This document shows positions 57,591 to 64,000 of a stretch of 64,000 bases of DNA, in pieces. Made by a program: the position numbers and the translations under genes. The notes under the pieces are model-generated. The model was not told where the DNA came from, did not search any database, and saw only the letters and a program-made list of their open reading frames with translations. Numbering within the stretch: position 1 is the first letter of the stretch; each line of letters starts with the position of its first letter. The stretch is taken from assembly GCA_011009095.1 (NCBI GenBank), contig VTPC01091258.1, positions 558,001 through 622,000 of the forward strand. Direction: 5' to 3'. This DNA comes from Ignelater luminosus (taxonomy: Eukaryota > Arthropoda > Insecta > Coleoptera > Elateridae).

Positions 57591-57965
57591 ACGATGAAAT
57601 AAAGATGTATTGGGATGACCATAATGACACAAGCAACAGTCGTCAACAGCAGACCCGATACAGTAATAGTACACAAAATTAATCAAGATGCTAAATTTAT
57701 AGATATTGATCATCCCAATAATAACAATCTGCAAAAGACACACAGGGAAGATACCAGTAAATATTTGAAATTAGCAAATTAATTCGAGTCTCTTTATAAT
57801 CTAAAGCAAGTAACAATCCATTAATAATTATTAGTGCTGTGGGATTGGTACCAAACAATTCAGACCAAACACTTATGAAACTGTAATTGCCCAAATGTAT
57901 TAAATGCAAAAAACGTCATACTCAAAACATATCGAATTGTCAGGAAAGTGTTACAAGAATAACTT
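57591..57965 (+). mobile_element. R4/Dong-like LINE endonuclease end (fragment 7)
   Basis: Starts CGATGAAATAAAG, similar to the start of fragment 6. It reads MYWDD, then in the next frame TQATVVNSRPDTVIVHKINQDAKFIDID (RPD and D of the nuclease core), NNNNLQKTH, KYLKLAN, SAVGLVPNN and ILKTYRIVRKVLQE, then a stop near 57963. The RPD...FIDID residues appear intact, but the frame is broken at least three times. Confidence 0.7.
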
Positions 57966-58059
57966 AAAATAACTTGTTAGAAAACTTAATAATTCCTTGC
58001 AGTTTTGGATAAATTATCCCACTGTATAGTTTACCAGAAAAACCTGTGTTCAATAAAAC

Positions 58060-58850
58060 TTTTCGAATCTATTATATACGATCATATATTTTCTTTTATC
58101 AAAAACACAATCATACCTTAAAAAAATGGTTTTTATAAAGGACGATCAGTCGATACTAACTTACTAACAACAGATGAAACAAAATAAGTTGACGCCATAC
58201 ACACAGATTTCAGTAAAGTACGTGACAGAATTAACCACAGGCTGCTATTGTCGAAACTTAGTCAAGTATTCATGAGACCTTTTGCGTTGGGTAAGATCTT
58301 ACCTCCTGAACAGGTCACAGGTAATCACTGTTAAAGGATTTCTCTCAGAATTCTATATAGCAACATCTGGGGTACCTCAAGGCTCGCACTTAAGTCCGCT
58401 TTTCTTTAACATATTTATAAACGATATACATACATGTTTCGAAAGTTGCAACTTTCTCCTGTATGCAGACGATTGTATTATTTTCTAAAAGTTAAGGAAC
58501 TTCAAAATTGCATTAGATTACAGTCCAATCTATCAAACTTACACCGTTATTGCTAAGTTAATCGTTCAGGTTTAAATATAAATAAATGTGCAGTAATAAC
58601 GTCACCCATAACAGACATACAAATCATCCTTGTATCTTGAATAAAGCATCACATTATTAGTTAAAGATCTTGGTCTAAAGCTTGATAGCAAGTTAATCTT
58701 TGATAAACACGTAGACAAAATTGTTAGAAAAATTTGCAGATATTTAAGCTTCATTATGAGAGTGACAAGCGCTACAAGAGTTGTCTTTAAAAATCTAAAA
58801 GCTCATCGAAGTAAAATAATAGAAACCCACAATACAGCTCAGTTACAACG
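58060..58850 (+). pseudogene. Jockey-like LINE reverse transcriptase (decayed)
   Basis: The + strand reads DAIHTDFSKVRDRINHRLLLSKL (palm A; first Asp present), then an open frame at 58282-58488 with LLNRSQVITVKGFLSEFYIA, TSGVPQGSHLSPLFFNIFIN and CNFLLYADDCIIF, the intact catalytic box. Beyond a stop and frameshift comes VKDLGLKLDSKLIFDKHVDKI, the FLG-like thumb. The palm and box are well preserved, but three or more breaks disable it. It lies on the same strand as the R4/Dong-like array and interrupts it. A TAA run follows at 58980. Confidence 0.8.
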
Positions 58851-58979
58851 GGAAGCAGTATTAGGAACAGCGTACATGGTAAGAAGAGTATTAAGTATAA
58901 ACCTATAATAAACCCTAGGGGTAAGTCTGATTGTAGTTATTATAGAAACGTTCTGTGGAAACAGATGTATGAGCAGAAA

Positions 58980-58996
58980 ATAATAATAATAATAAT
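58980..58996. repeat. TAA microsatellite, short
   Basis: (ATA)n/(TAA)5 after the Jockey-like fragment and before fragment 8. Confidence 0.85.
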
Positions 58997-59141
58997 CACT
59001 TGCAAGCAGAGGTAGGTCTAATATCCAAGTATCTACGTGAAACAACTACAAGGAAGGTTCTCAATAAAATAAAAAGCCTTGACAAACCACTGAAGGAACT
59101 CAGATAAAAACCTAAAAAAGAGACCGGACTAAAACGATATA

Positions 59142-60023
59142 ATGAAACAGCGAGACGCCAGTTGTGTAACAGTCAGAGAGCATTCTTCAACTCTATCAAA
59201 CAGACACAAACGTCAAATACTGACTCAGTTGCGCAGTATTGAAGATTCATATAAGTATCTGGGCCTTAATCAACACATGAGTATGAACCACACAGATATT
59301 AAACAAGAATGCCTAGAGATATTCAGAAAACAATTGACAAAATTGCGCAATACCAAACTTAATACGAGAAATCTTTTAAACGCTATTAATACCGGGACTG
59401 TACCAGTTTAACTTACACGTTCGAAATTGTCAAACGAAGTAAAATTAACTTTAAAGAATTAGATCGGTTCGCTAGGAGAATAGTAACTAAGTTTAGATAT
59501 TTTCCTAACTCTTCAACCAATCGACTTTATGTGCCAAGAAAGAACAGAGGCCGAGGATGACTCGGTATATCTTACCTATGTGAAAAACGAACACTTAAAA
59601 TGCGAGAGTACTTTTTAAATCTTTCCAATTAGATGATGCATAACATTGCAGAAGCCGACATATACCCTTAAATCTTGTAGGCCTATCACAGAACTGAATA
59701 TAGCAGAACGCTTTAATAAGTGGAAGAACAAGTCTTTGCATAGTAGATATTTACAGAAGGTGTACGCTGAAGAAATAAATAGAAAGATACTGGTGATATT
59801 GATAACTAAGAGATATTTATTTACAGAAACCGAAGACTTCTTTTTATCTACTAAAGGTAAGGTGCAACGCACAAGACTTTACGAGCGTAATATATCTAAA
59901 GGAAATATCGTAAACAAATGCCGTAAATGTACTACTCCCAAAGAAACAATTGAGCATATCTGTTCTGTATGTCCACAGCCGGCAAATACTATACAGGATG
60001 AAATGGAAATAGGAAAAATTTGA
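59142..60023 (+). mobile_element. R4/Dong-like LINE, thumb and intact CCHC motif (fragment 8)
   Basis: An ORF at 59142-59411 reads EDSYKYLGLNQHMSMNHTDI and KLRNTKLNTRNLLNAINTGTV. After a break come FKELDRFARRIVTKFRYFP and LYVPRKNRGRG. A second ORF at 59646-60023 has ELNIAERFNKWKNKSLHSRYLQ, ETEDFFLSTKGK and NKCRKCTTPKETIEHICSVCPQ. The last is a complete Cys-x2-Cys...His-x4-Cys motif, the only intact one in the array. The copy stops soon after (GKI-stop at 60023), and no endonuclease follows. Confidence 0.7.
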
Positions 60024-61790
60024 TAGGTAATAGCTGGTGACTATAGATACCTACTGATATCATTTTTAACTTAGACAGAGCCCTCTTTTGAAAACAAAAG
60101 GTGGGTTCCCACGTTTTGAGAATCGCTGATGAATACCCCATACGTTTCCAGAAAAATTGCTTGGAATGACATAATTATGAAGATTGTAACTTGTTGAAGT
60201 TTGTTTTTATTTATTTAATCTTCGTTCTAGGTTATGGGAATTCTAGTTCAATGTCTTCGAGTACACAACTAACCTGTTCTAATCTCACACATTTGCATTG
60301 AAGACGGCTGAATATTTGATTATTGTTAGTTTAAAGCAAAAATCTGCAGATTACCTTTGCCGCTGTAGCAGAAGAAAATTGTTTATCCAATCAACTATAA
60401 AATTCTAATTCACGTGGGACGTAAATCACCGTTACGAAAAAACAAACAACAATAAATTATAAAAAATCTGTTAATTTATTGGTATTACCTCGACCTTCCT
60501 CAATTATGAAGAAACTACACACACTATACCGTGTTGCACTAAAAAGTCAGTAATTAATAAACAAAGATTTAACACCAGGTAAACGAAGAAGAAACAATAA
60601 TAAGAAAGAATCTCACACAGAGCACGGGAGACCTTTTAGAATGAAAAAACCGAAACAAACTGCCCTTGAATCAGCATATTTTTAACATTGTAATTTCTTC
60701 TCTTTTTTTTTAGGTATATGATTTATTTTTTATGTTTGTACAGGTTGACGGCAAACGCAAAGTAACATCAACAAAACTGTCTCGATGTAACTCAGATAAC
60801 GGCATACAAGAGATTTGTCTTTTACCATCTTGTTTCTTATTAGTTTATTACTCTTTTTTGAACAGATACATTTTGTATACATTAATAGACATACTTAGTG
60901 GTTCTATAATACACCAATACTTAGCCCTTAGATATAATCATTTAGATGTTAATCAATACCAGCCTTACCATAAACATTTACCGCCATAGATCTTGAAAAA
61001 ACGCAGATACAATTATCTCTTGGGATGGACCAATGATAATCGATCGTACGATGCAGCACAATAGACTGGGTGTTGTAATTATTAATAACAAAGAAAATAA
61101 TGCAACAATGGACGCTGTAATACTCTTAAATCATTATTTTCCAAAAGCCAAAAAGGCTTGGCTTGGCTTCAGATGCACAGAAAAGTTTTTATTTAAAGCG
61201 TTCTGTATCCGTTACCCCAATTTAGCGGAGCATAAGTTCAACCTTTGTTTGATACTAATAACTAGAGAGCAGATCTTAGGGCAAATGCCTTTTTGTTTCT
61301 AAAATAGGTTTTCATGCTAGACTTTAATATAAGTGTGTTTTACAAAAAATGCTCTCTTTTGAGCTCTACTTGTTTTTGTCTAATTGCCTATTTTTCAGTA
61401 TTAGTGCCTATTTGCCTATTATTCCACCTAAAACGTAACTTTATAGTGCCTAAAAAAAGCGATACGTCAAGATCCTAAAAAATTAAATAGGAACGTATTT
61501 TAACATAAATTTTTTTGCGTTTTTATTTAATGGTGAAATAAAAATCTAGGCGACCGTAATTTAGCCACTTCCAGTACTTCTAAAGAGTGGGATTTGATGG
61601 GAAAGGGAAACAATGACACAGAGCAAGAAACATAACCTCTTACGCTGTTACCCTTTTCAACGCTGCCTTTGCACATTCAATAGCTGTTGTACTGGTTGCG
61701 TTACTCTTCTAACCCTGCAGTATTATCACGTGCAATTGTTAAATGTGCAATAGTAATTTGTGAACATTTTTTTGTTTATTATACCTATTT
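60024..61790. other. AT-rich DNA with two unassigned + strand ORFs
   Basis: ORFs at 60732-60989 (85 aa, preceded by TTTTTTTTAG and TTTGTACAG acceptor-like strings) and 61033-61302 (89 aa) have no recognisable domain. The region 61350-61480 has repeated TGCCTATTT/GTGCCTA motifs that may be hAT subterminal repeats. Confidence 0.3.
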
Positions 61791-61794
61791 ACTA

Positions 61795-62290
61795 TTAAAC
61801 TTTTAAAATACCTAAAGTCAAGACGTCTTTACAAAGTCAAATAAAACAGTGGATTAAGAATAAAGAAGTGTTTCAAGCTGATAGCCTCGACGTATTTTGC
61901 AAAGCATACAGTAAACTAGTTAGTATTTTACAGAAAGATTCTACAAAATGTAATTTCTATCTGTTATATCTTTTTCTGTTTAATTACCAGATTATATGCA
62001 ATAAAAAATGTTACATTGAGCGGCATGGAAACACAGCCATCCACAAAGAAAATATAAAATCTCACAAGTGATGAAAATCAAACAAAGCAATCTTGTTATA
62101 ATATTGAAGAAGCTTAATAATAGCAAAGTAAAAGAAGTGTTACAAAACTATTGTGGGAAAAAATATGCTAGAAGAGTCCACTTTCAGAAAAAGATATTTA
62201 CCTCAAGTTTACAATGATGTAGGAGTATTATGAAATCACAGATAGTGTGGGAAGATATATTGCAAATGTCATTGTAAGTTAACATGTGAC
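61795..62290 (+). pseudogene. hAT transposase N-terminal region with BED-type finger (decayed)
   Basis: The + strand reads IPKVKTSLQSQIKQWIKNKE, LDVFCKAYSKLV and CNKKCYIERHGNTAIHKENIK, which resembles a BED zinc finger (one Cys position is Tyr; His-x5-His present as HGNTAIH). After a stop it gives NYCGKNMLEESTFRKRYLPQ and EITDSVGRYIANVIV across frameshifts. The latter phrases match the conserved block that opens the catalytic domain of CGGBP1-like hAT transposases (YC...IP..STLRK.YL, then the first catalytic Asp region). Further sequence is absent or unreadable. Nearby ATGCATA-rich DNA (62680-62770) could be the subterminal repeat zone, with TTATCTCTG at 62772-62780 as a possible hAT end. Confidence 0.6.
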
Positions 62291-64000
62291 AAACTTGGAA
62301 CACCACATCTTCTAGCATCAAAACAAGTAGAAAAAACAAATAAACTGTATAATTTAGATCAAAGTTGTTTTACAAATCTATAATTTTTCAATGTTTTTAG
62401 GTATATTGGGGCCTAATAGGATACAACATGAGAAAGTAAGATTATTTCATAGTGACGGGACTTCATATACGGTAAAATGTGGAAAACGTTTTGGAATTTC
62501 GTATCCAAATATTATTCCTATTGGCCTATTTTAGAGCCCATTTTCAGATTTTCTACAACCTAAAATCCTCCCTCTACTAATAACTAAATCTGGGCAAATG
62601 ATGCATGTCTGTATGTTTCTATCGATGAGAGATACCCATATAACTTTTAGTGTGTGGGTTATTGTACAGATAACCAATTTTATTTTGCATATACGGCATA
62701 TATAACAGATTTTCGGTATAAATGCATATAAGAGGACTTAGCAGCATAAAAATGCATACAGTGAGTTTTTTTTATCTCTGAACATACAAATTCATATGGT
62801 TTTTTGTATGTAAATACAATGAATCTAAAAATTACTAGAATTTACCGTAAAACAGACAAAATATGCTGTAAGGTCAGAGAAATATTAACAAATATGTGCG
62901 TCGCGTCGTTCATCGATGTAGGGTTTGCCACATTTACACTACACAGTTTAGTATTTGTTTTCAAGAAATCTGAGAATTTTTATTTTGTGCTTTGTATTGA
63001 TTGGCTGCGGTTTACAAACTATTCAAGCTGCAGCAATTGTTTTTGCACATTGTAACAAAGTTACTTTTAATTTATAAATATCTGCTTAGAATTTAGTACA
63101 TTCATTGTTAATTTAATTATTTTTATTTTCTCCCATATAATATTTTTTGGGCATTCAAACAAATGGCAACTACAAGGAAATAGATGCTCACCTGTTAGAA
63201 AATTACCAAGAATTACTTTGAGTAGTACTGTAAGAACTACGAGGACGAAAACACTATAGGTGGGTCCTGTTGTTTATTAATAAGGGAAACAAAAGTGGAA
63301 ATTTTAGAAAAATCTATTTCCATCGAACAAACGAGAATTTCAAAAAAACAAAATGCACTCTTAAAATTATATAGTAAGTAACCTCAAAAGAAATCAGTAA
63401 AAGAAAATAAAAAGTATAAAAAAAGGGTTGGTTTTGGAGGATGAGGGTTGGGAGTGAACGTAAACCAAAAATCTGTTTGTGCCATCTGACAGGGGATAAA
63501 AAGTTATGAAACTTTACAATTTGAACCATCTTGATACCTACTAACATTTGGGAGTTACAGAACTTTAAATAGAATTTGCCCGATTTTCGAGAGTGGCTCT
63601 AACCCCCTTAACGTCCAGCTCAACCGATACAAAAAAATACGCGTTTAATGTTTTGATCTGTATTACTTACATAAGTATCAAGTTTCAAAAAAGTCGGCGA
63701 GATACAGTTTGTGCATATTTCTTGTTAGTAATTTTTATTATTCAATTAATAATTAGCTTCAACAACAATACATATAATGTAGTAGTTGAAATCGTTGAAT
63801 TAGAAATAGTAAATATAAAGCATCTTTTTGGTTTTCAGTAGCCGCAAAAGAAGCTAATCAGTAGTAAAGTAAAATATAAAAAATAGAACAAAATATAAAA
63901 AGATTTGGATTATGTTAATTTAGTTTCGCTAGGAAAACAAGTCAAAAATAGTATTCGCCAAGAACCATTTGACTTACATTTCCAAAACTAAATCAAATCT
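62291..64000. other. AT-rich DNA, nothing firmly recognised
   Basis: ORFs at 62804-63055 (+), 63314-63547 (-) and 63593-63841 (+) lack recognisable domains. The block at 63560-63720, containing CCCGATTTTCGAGAG and ATCAAGTTTCAAAAAAGTCG, has the look of a dispersed noncoding repeat. Confidence 0.35.

Overview
This is a strongly AT-rich stretch of nuclear DNA from an insect or close arthropod relative. It has one host gene with long introns, buried among many generations of transposable elements. The insect assignment rests on three things: a dpr-type immunoglobulin cell-surface gene in three exons with GT-AG introns, a BEL/Pao retrotransposon primed by a tRNA that looks like insect tRNA-Tyr, and remnants of gypsy/errantivirus, Jockey-like, R4/Dong-like, hAT, Harbinger and Tc1/mariner-like elements. 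I see no rRNA or tRNA gene, no CRISPR array and no bacterial-style operon. The species cannot be named from the sequence.

Layout. 1-6.9 kb: LINE debris (RT on +, RNase H on -), a 293-bp tandem repeat and a Harbinger element with intact ends (3433-4298). 6.95-14.29 kb: a hAT element with 8-bp target duplications, split by a nearly intact BEL/Pao element (7870-13992) that has its own 5-bp duplications and 244-bp LTRs differing at one base. 15-18.3 kb: two inverted copies of one repeat, the second broken by a TA-flanked element that holds a probable solo LTR. 20-23.5 kb: LINE RT debris, degenerate tandem repeats, a GA microsatellite and an R4/Dong-like fragment ending in (TAA)n. 23.5-30 kb: mostly unrecognised AT-rich DNA with a few hairpins.

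30.9-49.6 kb holds the + strand dpr-family gene: exons 30889-31040, 35179-35389 and 48644-49044, with compatible intron phases (1, 0, 1), two Ig domains and a hydrophobic, GPI-anchor-like C terminus. The signal-peptide exon was not found. The 13.25-kb second intron carries two decayed gypsy-type elements in antisense (one with an errantivirus-like Env), a small TIR element, a large foldback element with a GC-rich core, and a LINE RT fragment.

50.5-60 kb is the most unusual part. At least eight pieces of R4/Dong-like non-LTR retrotransposons (CCHC motif plus restriction-like endonuclease) all lie on the + strand, several separated by TAA microsatellites. This looks like repeated target-primed insertion into TAA repeats. 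A Jockey-like RT is interleaved at 58.1-58.9 kb. The last 4 kb contains a decayed hAT transposase with a BED-type finger and unannotatable AT-rich DNA.

Only the dpr gene appears to be a working host gene. Every transposon ORF seen has at least one disabling lesion. The BEL element is the youngest and has only two in-frame stop codons.
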